Origin: Bog-375 sp049698695 | Lineage (GTDB): Bacteria > Acidobacteriota > Terriglobia > Bryobacterales > Bryobacteraceae | NCBI GenBank assembly: GCA_049698695.1 | Contig: JBAVYH010000006.1 | Span: forward strand, 8,241 to 72,240 | Direction of reading: 5' to 3' | DNA length: 64,000 bases | Part shown: positions 26,043 to 35,741 of the stretch, piece by piece | Numbering within the stretch: position 1 is the first letter of the stretch | Layout of the letters: every line of letters starts with the position of its first letter | Program-made: the position numbers and the translations under genes | Notes under the pieces: model-generated | The model's input: the letters and a program-made list of their open reading frames with translations, nothing else | Database searches by the model: none | Told to the model about the DNA's origin: nothing

Positions 26043-26642
26043 ATGTACTTGAAGATTCTGGGTCATCCGGTTTTTCCCCATTTGAACTTCCACATGCCGA
26101 TGATCGTGGACCTCGGAGCGCCGCTGATCATGCTCAAAGGCGAAAACGGGTCCGGCAAGTCGACGCTATTGCAGTCGATCGCCATCGCCTTGCGCGGCGA
26201 AAAGGCCGACGGGTACATCTACCGTTGGGAGCCGCAGGCGCCCGAAGCGGCGAGGGTGGTTCTGTTCGACGCCGAACAGCACAACCCGCGCACGCAACTG
26301 GAGTTGTTCCACGACCAGCCGGAGATGCTGGAGTTCCTGCAAATGGCGAGCCACGGCCAGGTGATGCTGTCCCTGTTCCGGGACAGCTTCCCCAAGCTGC
26401 CGGATGGCTCCGTCTTGTTGTTGGATGAGCCGGAGATGGCGCTTTCGGTATCGAACCAGCGGCGCGTTTTGAAAATGCTGCTGGAGTTGGTGGAGCAGAA
26501 GAAATTCCGCGTGGTCTGCGCCACCCATTCGCCGGTGCTGATCGAGGCGCCGGAGACCTACGTGATCGACCTGGACCGGCACATCAACCGCAACGTGGTA
26601 CCGTCCGATCTCGGCGTGGAAGGCGCCAGCACCATTCAGTAG
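26043..26642 (+). CDS. Small AAA/ABC-type ATPase
   Basis: 199-residue predicted ATPase. Walker A is LKGENGSGKSTLLQSIAIAL; Walker B is SVLLLDEPEMALS, followed by an H-loop-like VCATHSPVLIEAP. It has the compact layout of the AAA_21/AAA_23 families (RecF/SMC-like head without coiled coil), often found with a partner nuclease or in defence and repair functions. A small Cys-containing gene follows 10 bases downstream on the same strand and is likely coexpressed. No nuclease is adjacent. Confidence 0.8.
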   Translation: MYLKILGHPVFPHLNFHMPMIVDLGAPLIMLKGENGSGKSTLLQSIAIALRGEKADGYIYRWEPQAPEAARVVLFDAEQHNPRTQLELFHDQPEMLEFLQMASHGQVMLSLFRDSFPKLPDGSVLLLDEPEMALSVSNQRRVLKMLLELVEQKKFRVVCATHSPVLIEAPETYVIDLDRHINRNVVPSDLGVEGASTIQ

Positions 26643-26652
26643 CGAACAAGCG

Positions 26653-26871
26653 ATGACCTGCTGCCCGGAATTCGAACGCCTGATGGATCGCGGCTTGGCC
26701 GAACACGCGCAGCCGCACCAGCTCAGCGGCGGCACCATCATCACCGAAATCGACACCGAATATTTCCTGGTCTTCGGTGAGGAGCGGCGCCGCTTCGCGG
26801 GCGTCAACTACTGCCCGTTCTGCGGCAGAGTATTATCGCGCCAGCTCTGGAATTTGGAAAAAAAGAAGTAG
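26653..26871 (+). CDS. Small Cys-containing protein of unknown function
   Basis: 72 residues with cysteines at both ends: MTCCPEFERLM at the start and NYCPFCGRVLSRQLW near the C-terminus, a likely split zinc or metal site (CC ... CPFC). Between them is a short beta region (GGTIITEIDTEYFLVFGEE). It resembles small zinc-finger-like hypothetical proteins. It lies immediately after the ATPase gene at 26043. Confidence 0.6.
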   Translation: MTCCPEFERLMDRGLAEHAQPHQLSGGTIITEIDTEYFLVFGEERRRFAGVNYCPFCGRVLSRQLWNLEKKK

Positions 26872-27062
26872 CGGCGGAGAGGAACGGCCCGGAATCGCGG
26901 CTGAAGATCGGTGCCGCACCCGCGGACGATCACTTCCGCGGGTCGACGACAAACCGGCTCCTCGGCCCCGTGAAAGCGTTTGGACCAAATTCCGAGAAGC
27001 GCATTTCAGTCCCAATCCGCTGCGCAGGATTACCCCGTAAGGTAAAATCACCTAACACCCTT

Positions 27063-29657
27063 ATGTCCATGGCTCCCGGAACTCGTCTGGGACCTTACGA
27101 GGTCCTTACGGCTATCGGTGCGGGCGGCATGGGTGAAGTGTATCGTGCCAAAGACACCAAGCTGAAGCGCGAAGTCGCACTGAAAGTGCTGCCCGATTCC
27201 TTCGCCGGCGACCCCGCGCGCTTGGCCCGATTCCAGCGCGAAGCCGAGGTGCTGGCATCGCTGAATCATCCGCACATCGCGCAGGTCTATGGTGTGGAAG
27301 ATCGCGCGCTGGTGATGGAGTTGGTCGAGGGCGAAACGCTTTCCGGTCCTCTGCCGATGGGCGCCGCACTGGACTACGCCCGGCAAATCGCGGAAGCCTT
27401 GGAGTACGCCCACGAACGCGGAGTCATTCATCGCGATCTGAAGCCCTCCAATGTCATAGCGACTCCAGAAGGTGGCATCAAGCTGCTCGACTTCGGATTG
27501 GCGAAAGCTATTGAGGACCCCGGCGGGCCGAGTGCCGATCCCGCCGACTCGCCCACCCTGACCCTGGAAGCGACACGCGTGGGTGTGATCCTGGGGACCG
27601 CCGCCTACATGTCGCCGGAGCAGGCCAGCGGCAAAACCGCGGACCGCCGCTCCGACATCTGGTCGTTCGGGGCGCTGCTATATGAGATGCTGAGCGGCAA
27701 GCGGGCCTTCGCGGGCGAATCGGTTTCGGACACCTTGGCGACGGTGTTGAAGCTGGACCCGGATTGGAACGCGCTGCCCGCGGAGACACCGGCGTCGGTC
27801 GTCAGACTCATTCGGCGGTGCCTGACGAAGGATCGCAAACAGCGGCTGCAGGCCATCGGCGAAGCGCGGATCGCCATCGAGGCGGCCCTATCCGGTGAGG
27901 CGCCGCTGCCGGAAGGCGCTGCGGCGCCGGGCGGCGCTCGCCGGTTGTGGCTGGCTTGGAGCGTGGCGGCGGTTTTGGCGGTGGGCCTGGGTCCGGTTGC
28001 GTTTTTGCACTTCCGCGAAAAACGGCCTGCGCCGGCGGCGCCGCTGCGTTTCCAGATCCCGGCCCCGGAAAACGCCACATTCGCCTTCCCCAGCCTGTCG
28101 CCCGATGGCCGCAAGCTGGCCTTCTGGACGGGAAGCCGGCTGTGGGTCCATTTCCTGGAGTCGGGAGAATCGCGCGATCTAACGGCCGCGGATGGTCCAC
28201 CCTTCTGGTCCCCGGACAGCCGTTTCATCGCGTATGCATCCCAGGGAAAGCTCAAGAAGATCGAGGCGACTGGTGGTCCCCTTCAGACTCTCACGGACTT
28301 TTCCGGCCAAGAGGCAGGGGGCGCATGGAACCAGGACGGCGTGATCGTGTTCGGCACCTATCCGGGCGTCTTATTCCAAGTGGCTGCCTCCGGCGGTGTT
28401 CCGGTTGCCATCACTGCGCTCGATCCCGCGCGCCAGGAAGTGGGTCATGGCTTTCCCTCTTTCCTGCCGGACGGGCGGCATTTCGTCTACTTGCGCTACT
28501 CGAGTGACCCGGCGAAGAGCGCCATTTCTCTCGGCTCCCTGGACGCCAAACCGGGCCAACAGAGTTCCAAGCCCTTGATGGCTGGCAGTCGGGCGCCCGT
28601 GTACGCGCCTTCGGCGGACCCGAGCACCGGCTACCTGGTTTTCATCCGTGAAGGCACGCTGCTGGCGCAGCCTTTCGATAACCGTCGGTTGGAACTAAAA
28701 GGGCAGGCGACGCCTGTCGCCGAGCGCGTGGGCGGCGACGGAGTCTTTTCGGGTTCGGCCGACGTCCTGGTGTTCTCACGAAGCGCAACGTCAGTCCGGC
28801 AACTCACCCGCTTCGACCGCAAGGGGCGTGCCATGGGTACTTTGGGAGAACCTGGGTCCTTCTTGGGACAGGCCGAGTTTTCTCCCGATGAGAAACGAGT
28901 CGCCATGGTCATTACGGACACGGCAAAATCTTCGCCTACGTCCGATATCTGGATATCGGACCTGCGAGGTTTTCGCACGCGTCTCACATTCGGCCCCGGT
29001 TATTCTTCTTGGCCGGTTTGGTCGCCGGACGGCAGCGCGATTGCGTTTTACCGCGGCGGGAAGATCTATCGGAAAGCCGCCGACGGCACCGGCGATGAGG
29101 AGATGCTGCCGGTTACCGGGCCAGACCCGATGCCGAGCGATTGGTCGCGCGACGGGCGCTATCTCCTCTATAGCGTGCAGGGCCAGGGCGGTCATGACAT
29201 CTGGGTGCTCCCCCTCGACGGCAGTTCCAAGCCGTTCCCATTCCTGAGCACCCCGGCTGACGAGCAGTGGGCGAGGTTTTCTCCGGATGGTCGATTTGTC
29301 GCGTACCGTTCTAACGAGACCGGCTCGAATGAGGTATACGCTCGGCCATTCCCTCCCTCAAATCGGGGCAAGTGGCTCGTCTCCAAGGGAAATGGCGGTC
29401 TTGGCGGTGTCTGGCGGCAGGACGGCAAAGAACTGCTTTACGTGACATCCGACGGGTCCGTAATGTCGGTTCCCGTGACTCTGAATCGAACCTTCCAGGC
29501 TGGAGAGCCTAAACTGCTTTTCCAGCCACCCGCGAACGCCTATGTTATTGCAAATACTCCGGACTGCAACCTGTTCCTGATGAGCGTGCCGATCGAAGGG
29601 GGCAAGTCTGCGCCCTTCACGGTGGTGCTGAACTGGCAGGCCGGTTTGAAGAAATAA
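27063..29657 (+). CDS. Ser/Thr protein kinase with PD40 beta-propeller
   Basis: 864-residue membrane kinase of the type abundant in acidobacteria. The kinase domain has GAGGMGEVYRAKD (glycine loop), VALKVLP (ATP lysine), VIHRDLKPSNV (catalytic loop), LLDFGLAKA (DFG) and TAAYMSPEQASGK (activation/APE region). A single membrane helix follows at about residues 300-325 (LWLAWSVAAVLAVGLGPVAFL). The periplasmic half is a TolB/PD40-like propeller with repeated units (LSPDGRKLAFWTG, FWSPDSRFIAYAS, SWPVWSPDGSAIAFYRG, ARFSPDGRFVAYRSN). It probably senses an extracellular signal. Start chosen at ATG 27063; the frame upstream is not kinase-like. Confidence 0.93.
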   Translation: MSMAPGTRLGPYEVLTAIGAGGMGEVYRAKDTKLKREVALKVLPDSFAGDPARLARFQREAEVLASLNHPHIAQVYGVEDRALVMELVEGETLSGPLPMGAALDYARQIAEALEYAHERGVIHRDLKPSNVIATPEGGIKLLDFGLAKAIEDPGGPSADPADSPTLTLEATRVGVILGTAAYMSPEQASGKTADRRSDIWSFGALLYEMLSGKRAFAGESVSDTLATVLKLDPDWNALPAETPASVVRLIRRCLTKDRKQRLQAIGEARIAIEAALSGEAPLPEGAAAPGGARRLWLAWSVAAVLAVGLGPVAFLHFREKRPAPAAPLRFQIPAPENATFAFPSLSPDGRKLAFWTGSRLWVHFLESGESRDLTAADGPPFWSPDSRFIAYASQGKLKKIEATGGPLQTLTDFSGQEAGGAWNQDGVIVFGTYPGVLFQVAASGGVPVAITALDPARQEVGHGFPSFLPDGRHFVYLRYSSDPAKSAISLGSLDAKPGQQSSKPLMAGSRAPVYAPSADPSTGYLVFIREGTLLAQPFDNRRLELKGQATPVAERVGGDGVFSGSADVLVFSRSATSVRQLTRFDRKGRAMGTLGEPGSFLGQAEFSPDEKRVAMVITDTAKSSPTSDIWISDLRGFRTRLTFGPGYSSWPVWSPDGSAIAFYRGGKIYRKAADGTGDEEMLPVTGPDPMPSDWSRDGRYLLYSVQGQGGHDIWVLPLDGSSKPFPFLSTPADEQWARFSPDGRFVAYRSNETGSNEVYARPFPPSNRGKWLVSKGNGGLGGVWRQDGKELLYVTSDGSVMSVPVTLNRTFQAGEPKLLFQPPANAYVIANTPDCNLFLMSVPIEGGKSAPFTVVLNWQAGLKK

Positions 29658-29682
29658 TCGCCCTGCCCGGAGACAAACCCTC

Positions 29683-30858
29683 CTACCGTTCCAGCGCCGC
29701 CACTCCCGGCAGCTTGATGCCGGCCAGGAATTCCAGCGAGGCGCCGCCGCCGGTGGAGATATGGCTGATCTTGCTCGCGACTCCGGCGGCCTTGATGGCC
29801 TTTTCCGAATCGCCGCCGCCCACTACCGATGTGGCGGAGGAAGCGGCTACGGCCTTGGCCAGCGCCACGGTTCCCGTGTCGAACGGCGGCTTTTCGAAGA
29901 TGCCCATCGGGCCGTTCCAAATTATGGTTTTTGCGGAAGCGATCACCCGCGAGAACCGTTCGACGGTTTTGGGCCCGATGTCGACGCCGATCTTATCGGC
30001 GGGGATGGTTTCCACGGCTTGGTGAGCGGCGCCCGCGGCGATCTCGGATACTACCACATGATCTACCGGCAGCATCAGCTTGCCGCCCAACTCGGCGAGC
30101 AGCTTCTTGGCCAGGTCCACCTTGTCTTCTTCCACCAGCGACTTGCCCGTGGGCAGTCCCTGCGCCTTGAGAAATGTGTACGCCATGGCGCCGCCGATGA
30201 GCAACTGGTCGACGATCTTGCCCAGGTTTTCGATGACCTCGATCTTGTCCGACACTTTGGCGCCGCCCAGGATGGCCACGCACGGGCGCGCCGGGTTGGT
30301 GGTCGCCATCCCCAGGTACTTCAGCTCCTGCTCCATCAGCAGGCCGGCCGCGGCTTTGCCCACAAACCGGACCATGCCTTCGGTGGAGGCGTGGGCGCGG
30401 TGCGCGGAGCCGAACGCATCGTTGACGTAAACGTCGCACAGCGCGGCCAGCTTCCTGGAAAACTCCGGGTCGTTCTTTTCTTCCTCGGCGTGATAGCGCA
30501 GGTTCTCGAGCAGCAGCACCTCGCCTGGCTTGGGCAGCATGGCTTCCACCGCCGGCCCAACGCAATCGGGCGCCATCTTCACCGGCCGGCCGAGCAACTC
30601 TTGAAGGCGCACCGCCGCCGGCCGCAGGCTCATTTCGGGATTCGGCTTGCCCTTGGGCCGGCCGAGATGCGAAGCCAGGATCACGCCGGCTCCGCGGTCG
30701 AGCGCGTATTGAATGGTGGGCAGTGACGCCTTGATGCGCTTGTCGCTCGAGATTTCCATCTCGCCTTTTTCGTTCTTGACCAGCGGGACGTTGAAATCCA
30801 CGCGGATGAATACCTTCTTGCCGTACAGATCGAGATCGCGTATGGATGGATAGGACAT
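29683..30858 (-). CDS. pgk: Phosphoglycerate kinase
   Basis: Glycolytic and gluconeogenic enzyme interconverting 1,3-bisphosphoglycerate and 3-phosphoglycerate with ATP. 391 residues from the ATG at 30858 (MSYPSIRDLDLYGKKVFIRVDFNVPLV). Diagnostic motifs are RVDFNVPL, ILASHLGRPKGK, LLENLRYHAEEEKNDPEF, VNDAFGSAHRAHAST, ILGGAKVSDKI, IWNGPMGIFE and the nucleotide loop GGGDSEKAI. The open frame runs 13 codons further upstream without family similarity. It is divergent from the ABC ATPase gene; no gapA or tpi is adjacent. Confidence 0.96.
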   Translation of the reverse strand: MSYPSIRDLDLYGKKVFIRVDFNVPLVKNEKGEMEISSDKRIKASLPTIQYALDRGAGVILASHLGRPKGKPNPEMSLRPAAVRLQELLGRPVKMAPDCVGPAVEAMLPKPGEVLLLENLRYHAEEEKNDPEFSRKLAALCDVYVNDAFGSAHRAHASTEGMVRFVGKAAAGLLMEQELKYLGMATTNPARPCVAILGGAKVSDKIEVIENLGKIVDQLLIGGAMAYTFLKAQGLPTGKSLVEEDKVDLAKKLLAELGGKLMLPVDHVVVSEIAAGAAHQAVETIPADKIGVDIGPKTVERFSRVIASAKTIIWNGPMGIFEKPPFDTGTVALAKAVAASSATSVVGGGDSEKAIKAAGVASKISHISTGGGASLEFLAGIKLPGVAALER

Positions 30859-30925
30859 ATCAGGCCTCAAAGCAGATTTTCCATTTGAGAGTAACACGCG
30901 TCGCCGTCCCCTTTACAATGGTCTG

Positions 30926-31711
30926 GTGTCGTCCATCCCCCTGATTGAATTGGAGAACGTCACCGTGCAGCGCGGTCCGCGGGTGGTGCTGGATGGCATC
31001 ACGCTGGCCATCCGGCAGGGCGAGCATGTCGTCATTCTGGGCCCCAACGGTTCCGGCAAATCGACGCTCATCAAGCTGATCTCGCGCGACCTGTATCCGC
31101 GCCTGAAGCCTGAGCCCTGGTCGCTGCGCATCCTGGGACGCGACACCTGGAACCTGTTCGAGCTTCGCAATCAGCTCGGCCTGGTCTCGAACGACTGGAT
31201 GCAGATGTGCACCCGCGATTTCTCCGGCTTCGAAATCGTCCTCTCCGGCTTCTTCGGCAGCGTGGGCATCTGGCCGCACCACACCGTCACGCCGGCCATG
31301 GAAGCCACCGCGCACGAGGTGATGGAGACGCTCGAAATCGGGCACCTGGCTGAGCGCGCCACCGATCATATGTCCTCCGGCGAAGCGCGGCGCTTCCTGA
31401 TCGCGCGCGCGCTGGTGCACCGGCCGCAGGCGTTAATTTTGGACGAACCCACTACCAGCCTCGACCTGCGCGCCACCCACGAGTTGCGCGAGACTCTCTC
31501 CGCGCTGGCGCGGCGCGGCATCGGCATCATCATGGTGACGCACCACCTGCCGGATATCATTCCAGAGATAGAGCGCGTGGTGCTGATCCGCCAAGGCAGG
31601 ATTTCGCGCGACGGCGCCAAGCGCGAAGTGCTGGAAGCGGGCGCTCTCAGCGAGCTCTTCGGCATCCGGGTCGAAGTGCTGAAGCGTGGCGGGTATTATC
31701 ATGTGATATAG
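30926..31711 (+). CDS. ABC transporter ATP-binding protein (orphan)
   Basis: 261-residue single ABC ATPase. Walker A is LGPNGSGKSTLIKLI, the signature is HMSSGEARRFLIARAL (S-S-G-E variant of LSGGQ), Walker B is ALILDEPTTSLD and the H-loop is VTHHLPD. The organisation matches the ModF/YlmA-like class of soluble ABC proteins that lack a known permease partner. No membrane subunit is next to it, so the function is open. GTG start at 30926, 27 bases after the pgk-side promoter region. Confidence 0.85.
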   Translation: MSSIPLIELENVTVQRGPRVVLDGITLAIRQGEHVVILGPNGSGKSTLIKLISRDLYPRLKPEPWSLRILGRDTWNLFELRNQLGLVSNDWMQMCTRDFSGFEIVLSGFFGSVGIWPHHTVTPAMEATAHEVMETLEIGHLAERATDHMSSGEARRFLIARALVHRPQALILDEPTTSLDLRATHELRETLSALARRGIGIIMVTHHLPDIIPEIERVVLIRQGRISRDGAKREVLEAGALSELFGIRVEVLKRGGYYHVI

Positions 31712-32032
31712 CGCTGGCGTCCGCAGGATGGGCGCCGGCACTGAATAATGTGTTTTGTGCGCTCTTGGCCAGGAGCGGCAGAATTCCGCTAAATAGCTGC
31801 AAAAGATAGGGTTATCTCGCCAAAACCGACCGAATCCTAGGTTTTTCGGCGTTCCTGTGGGATACTCAGGTTAGCAAGGCTGCGGATCGCGATCGATTGG
31901 GCGACCGGTCATTGACGCCGCGGCTCAGCAAACGCCTCAGCCCGGACTAGTGATTGCAGAGCCGTGTATGGTGGGTGTCGGGAGGGGTTTGCTGCGCGGG
32001 TTCTTGGGTTAAGTGGATTCGTAAGTCAAGTC
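31712..32032. other. Intergenic region without an identified gene
   Basis: 321 bases between the ABC ATPase and the ATP-grasp gene. A promoter-like extended -10 (TGTGGGATACT, around 31856-31866) is seen. After it comes a GC-rich stretch with short complementary segments (GCGATCGATTGGGC, GACGCCGCGG) that could form a structured leader. I cannot match it to a known riboswitch. Confidence 0.4.
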
Positions 32033-33382
32033 ATGTCTCAGTTGGACGAAGCCGTAATTCGGTATAACAAGCTCCTCGAGAACGGTGGGCACCGCGATCT
32101 GGGCTGGGCGGAAGAACTCCATACGCGCATGGAGGAAGCCGGTCTTTCGGCCGGCGGCCGCCTGGTCTGCCCGTTCCTGCGGCCCAGCTTCATCTCGCGG
32201 CGCCAGTACGAATCGCTCGTCAGAACCGGCGAAGCGCTCATCGCGGCCATCGACCGCATGGAGCAGATGGTGCTGCAGGATCCGGCCCTGTTGGCGCGCC
32301 TGGAGTTGCTGCCGGCCGAAAAAATGCTGGCCGCCATCGATCCCGGATATCAGAGCTTTGAAGTGGCCGCCCGTCTGGATACGCATCTGGTGAACGGCCA
32401 TTTGCATTTTGTCCAGTACAACGCCGATTCACCCACCGGCGCGGGCTATGCCGACCGCCTGGCGGAGTTGTTTTACGACATCCCGCCGATGAAAGAGTTC
32501 CGCAAGAGATACGCGCTCACCAAGGTGGCCAGCCGCAAGCACCTGCTGCAAGCGCTGCTCAAGTCCTACAAGCAGTTCGGCGGCGCCAGGAAGCCTAACA
32601 TCGCGATTGTGGAGTTCCGCGCGCCTTACTATTCCGGCCGCAGCGAGTTCGAGCTGTTCCGCGATCTCTTCCGCCAGGAGGGCTACCAGGCGGAAATCGT
32701 TTCGCCGGAACAACTGGAATACCGCGGTGGCGTACTGCGCCGGGGCCCGTTTGAAATCAACCTGGTCTATCGCCGCCTGGGCGTGCAGGAATTCCTCTTG
32801 CGCTTCGATCTCTCGCACCCCCTGGTGCGGGCCTACCGCGACCGGGCGGTGTGCGTGATCAATAGTTTCCGCTCGGAGCTGGCGCACAAGAAGGCGATGT
32901 TCGGCCTGCTGACGGATGAGTCTCTCACCACCAAGTTCCCCGCCGTGGAGCGCAAAGCCATCCGCGAGCATGTGCCCTGGACCCGGCTGGTGGCGCAAGG
33001 CAAGACTACGCACGAAGAACAGACCATCGATCTGATGGAGTTCATCACCCAGAACCGTGAGCGGCTGGCGCTCAAGCCCAACGACGATTCGAGCGACCAG
33101 CACAGCTACTTCGGCTGGGATATGGACGGCGCCGAATGGGGCCGCGCGCTCCAACAGGCCGCGCGCAGCCCGTACGTCGTGCAGGAGCGGGTGGACCCTG
33201 TGCGCTCGGTGTTCCCGCTGCTGACGTTCGGCCACCTCGAATTCCGTGAAATGCAGGTGGATGTGCACCCGCACGCCTACCTGGGCAAAGTGCAAGGCTG
33301 TTCCAGTTGGCTTTCCACGCCCAAGTCCGGATTCACCACCGCCGCCGGCATTGTGCCCACCTACATCGTCGAAGCCAAGTAG
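32033..33382 (+). CDS. Circularly permuted ATP-grasp-like protein
   Basis: 449 residues from ATG 32033. It resembles the circularly permuted type 2 ATP-grasp/glutathionylspermidine-synthase-like group. Segments include HFVQYNADSPTGAGYADRLAELFYD, NIAIVEFRAPYYSGRSEFEL, VCVINSFRSELAHKKAMFGLLTDE, LKPNDDSSDQHSYFGWDM and VVQERVDPV (strand before the metal site). It probably makes an amide bond using ATP, with unknown substrates. The open frame begins at 31964, but those 23 residues are not conserved in character. A single gene with a long leader region upstream. Confidence 0.72.
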   Translation: MSQLDEAVIRYNKLLENGGHRDLGWAEELHTRMEEAGLSAGGRLVCPFLRPSFISRRQYESLVRTGEALIAAIDRMEQMVLQDPALLARLELLPAEKMLAAIDPGYQSFEVAARLDTHLVNGHLHFVQYNADSPTGAGYADRLAELFYDIPPMKEFRKRYALTKVASRKHLLQALLKSYKQFGGARKPNIAIVEFRAPYYSGRSEFELFRDLFRQEGYQAEIVSPEQLEYRGGVLRRGPFEINLVYRRLGVQEFLLRFDLSHPLVRAYRDRAVCVINSFRSELAHKKAMFGLLTDESLTTKFPAVERKAIREHVPWTRLVAQGKTTHEEQTIDLMEFITQNRERLALKPNDDSSDQHSYFGWDMDGAEWGRALQQAARSPYVVQERVDPVRSVFPLLTFGHLEFREMQVDVHPHAYLGKVQGCSSWLSTPKSGFTTAAGIVPTYIVEAK

Positions 33383-33479
33383 AACGCGCGCCAACCCCGC
33401 TTCCACGGTCACAAAACATATCAGAGTCTTATTTCTTTTATTGCGTGGCGGTTAGCTGCGGCCGTGCAGACGCCGGCAA

Positions 33480-33794
33480 ATGTCCTCTCGCTACCATCGA
33501 ATCGATTCTATGGCCACGGTTCTTTCCATGAACAGGCAGCGGCGAGACGTCATCGACCCCGATCGGCGATGCCAGGAGCCAGCAGCCTCAATGCCGCCCG
33601 CCGTTGACTTCGAGGACGCGCTGGCTGGCGCCTGCCGCTCCGCCGGCCTTGCGGCCCTTACCGCGCAATATTACCGGCGCTGGCAACCGGTAGTCATCGA
33701 AGAGAGGCTGTTGGTGGATCTGCTGATTGCCGCCGACTGGCAACTGCGGAAGCTCAAGGCAGGCCGCCAGTGGCGCCCGCCGGAGCCGGCTTGA
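33480..33794 (+). CDS. Short protein of unknown function
   Basis: 104 residues as an open frame; an ATG at 33510 (MATVLSMNRQRR) is an alternative start. The centre, ALAGACRSAGLAALTAQYYRRWQPVVIEERLLVDLLIAADWQLRKL, resembles the C-terminal helical part of a repeated acidobacterial family whose members often begin STGPKT and contain LVDxLAxAxWRLxR. If so, this is a shortened or diverged member. No function is known. Confidence 0.42.
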   Translation: MSSRYHRIDSMATVLSMNRQRRDVIDPDRRCQEPAASMPPAVDFEDALAGACRSAGLAALTAQYYRRWQPVVIEERLLVDLLIAADWQLRKLKAGRQWRPPEPA

Positions 33795-33814
33795 GCAGCG
33801 TGGGCCAACACCTT

Positions 33815-33843
33815 CAACCACTCCCTCACGGTCGTGGCTCCGA
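33815..33843 (-). repeat. Dispersed repeat B, reverse-oriented copy
   Basis: CAACCACTCCCTCACGGTCG followed by TGGCTCCG, the reverse complement of the repeat B consensus with a few changes. It lies between the short protein and the phosphatase gene. A partial second unit (GCGGAGCCGCGCGTCAGCAA) follows at about 33870. Confidence 0.6.
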
Positions 33844-33920
33844 AAAGAGCCACTGACTCCGCGACGCCTGCGGAGCCGCGCGTCAGCAAGCGGCCGTTCG
33901 GAGCGCCCTTCAACAGACGC

Positions 33921-35693
33921 TTAAGGAAGACCCGGACTGCCGCTCCCGGCCCTTACCTTGATGGCGAAAACCGTCTGGTCGTCGACAGGGGTGATGGAGA
34001 ACTTGTCCTGATCTCGGAAAATCGCGCTCACCAGGTCGGCTGCGGAGCTGGAGCAGTTGGCGCGCAGGATCTGCGCCAGGCGGCCTTTGCCATACTCGGT
34101 CCCGGCGGCGTTCAAATGATCGGTGATGCCGTCCGAATAAAGCACGATAGCATCGCCGGGCCGGGCATGGAACACCACCTCCTCGTATTCGCGCGCGTCG
34201 AGCAGACCCAGCGGAACACCTTCGACGCGCAGATTGAGGATGTCGCCTCCGCGGCAGATCATCGGCGGCAAGGCGCCGGCGTTGGACATCGTCATATGGC
34301 TGGTCACCGGGTCCCACAGCAGCACCAGCAGGGTGGCATAGCGCGCCTCCACCTTGCGTTCGCCTAAGGCGTCGTTCAGGGCCTTGAGCAGTTCCGCGGG
34401 GCGGCGGCGGCGCGGCGCCAGCGTGCGCAACAGGCCGTTCAACAGACCGCCATAGAGCGCAGCCGCGGCGCCTTTGCCGCTGACGTCGCCGAAAGCGATG
34501 ACCGTCTTGCCGTCATTGAGCTCGAAGATATCGTAAATGTCGCCGGAGATGCCGCGCGCCGGACGCAGGCGCACCATGGCGTCCAGACCTTCGATTTCCG
34601 GCGCGGCATCGGGCAGCAGCACGCGCTGCAGTTCGCGGGCGGCCTCCAGATCCTCCTCCATGCTCCGCTCGCGCGTGGCCAGCTCCTGATACAGTCGCGC
34701 GTTTTCGAGGCTCGAAGCCACCTGCGGCGCCAGCAGCGCCAGCGTGCGCACGTGGTCGTCGGTGAAGTAGCCCACGCGGTCGCTTTCGAGATCCATCACT
34801 CCCACCACGCGGTCTTGCACCAATAGCGGCACGGCCACTTCGGAGCGGATATCGGAGTGGGAAGCGATGTAGCGCGGGTCCTTCGCCGTATCGTGCACCC
34901 GCACGGGCTGGCGGGAGCTGGCGGCGGCGCCGGTGATGCCCTTGCCGAGCGGGACGTTGTCCGTGTTCACCCGCTGGTCGTAGCGGATGCTGAACAGGTG
35001 GCGCAGCACCTTGGCATCCTGATCGATCAGCAGAATACTGAACGCGTCGTAATTGATCAGCTCGCGCACCGTACTGGCGATCTTGCCGAGCAGCTCGTTC
35101 AAATCGAGAATCGAGGAAAACTCGCGCGAGATGTTGGCCAGCGTCTTCAAGGTGCGATTGTTCTGCGCGACGCGCATATAGAGGCGCGCGTTGTCGATCG
35201 CCACCGCCACGCGTCCGGCGATCAGCCGCAGCAGCGCGCGATCGTATTCCGAATAGGCGTTGAGGCGCGTGGACTGCAAGTCGATCACCCCCACCAGCCG
35301 CTTGCGCGCGATCATGGGAACGGCGAGCTCGGTGCGGACCGCATCGACGGCGTTGAGATAGCGCGGATCGCTGCGCACGTCGCCCACCAGCACCGGCTCG
35401 CGGCGCGCCGCGGCGGCGCCGGTCAGACCCTCGCCCAGCGCGATAGAAAGGTTCGCGACCAACTCCTCGCGATAACCCACGGCGTGGCGGATGTGGAGGG
35501 AGCGGCTCCGCTCGCTATAGAGCAGAATCGCGAACAGGTCGTAGCGCAGCACGCGCCCGATGATTTCGGCCACGCTGGCCAGCAGGTGGTCCAAGTGGAG
35601 CGTCTCGGCGGTCGCCGTCGAGACTTCGAGCAGGAAGTCGAGCAGCTCGCTCCGCTCGCGGAATCGTACGGCGCTCTTACGGCTGGTTTGCAT
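33921..35693 (-). CDS. GAF-GAF-PP2C (SpoIIE/RsbU-type) phosphatase
   Basis: 590-residue cytosolic signalling phosphatase. Two GAF domains are at about residues 20-170 (LGEGLTGAAAARREPVLVGD) and 195-345 (LGKGITGAAASSRQPVRVHD). A helical linker (SMEEDLEAARELQRVLLP) leads to a PP2C SpoIIE domain with ISGDIYDIFELNDGK, FGDVSGKGAAAALY, LYSDGITDHLN and DDQTVFAIK; the metal-binding aspartates are present. Such proteins dephosphorylate anti-anti-sigma factors in response to small ligands or redox cues. No partner STAS or kinase gene is adjacent. Confidence 0.92.
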   Translation of the reverse strand: MQTSRKSAVRFRERSELLDFLLEVSTATAETLHLDHLLASVAEIIGRVLRYDLFAILLYSERSRSLHIRHAVGYREELVANLSIALGEGLTGAAAARREPVLVGDVRSDPRYLNAVDAVRTELAVPMIARKRLVGVIDLQSTRLNAYSEYDRALLRLIAGRVAVAIDNARLYMRVAQNNRTLKTLANISREFSSILDLNELLGKIASTVRELINYDAFSILLIDQDAKVLRHLFSIRYDQRVNTDNVPLGKGITGAAASSRQPVRVHDTAKDPRYIASHSDIRSEVAVPLLVQDRVVGVMDLESDRVGYFTDDHVRTLALLAPQVASSLENARLYQELATRERSMEEDLEAARELQRVLLPDAAPEIEGLDAMVRLRPARGISGDIYDIFELNDGKTVIAFGDVSGKGAAAALYGGLLNGLLRTLAPRRRRPAELLKALNDALGERKVEARYATLLVLLWDPVTSHMTMSNAGALPPMICRGGDILNLRVEGVPLGLLDAREYEEVVFHARPGDAIVLYSDGITDHLNAAGTEYGKGRLAQILRANCSSSAADLVSAIFRDQDKFSITPVDDQTVFAIKVRAGSGSPGLP

Positions 35694-35741
35694 GGCTCTC
35701 TACGAAAAATGACGTGGCACGCGCGCGGCTGGCATGCGTCC

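Noticed and set aside
31850..32032. Known riboswitch ahead of the ATP-grasp gene
   Set aside because: I compared it by eye to cobalamin, TPP, SAM, glycine and c-di-GMP cores and found no match; only a generic structured leader can be claimed.
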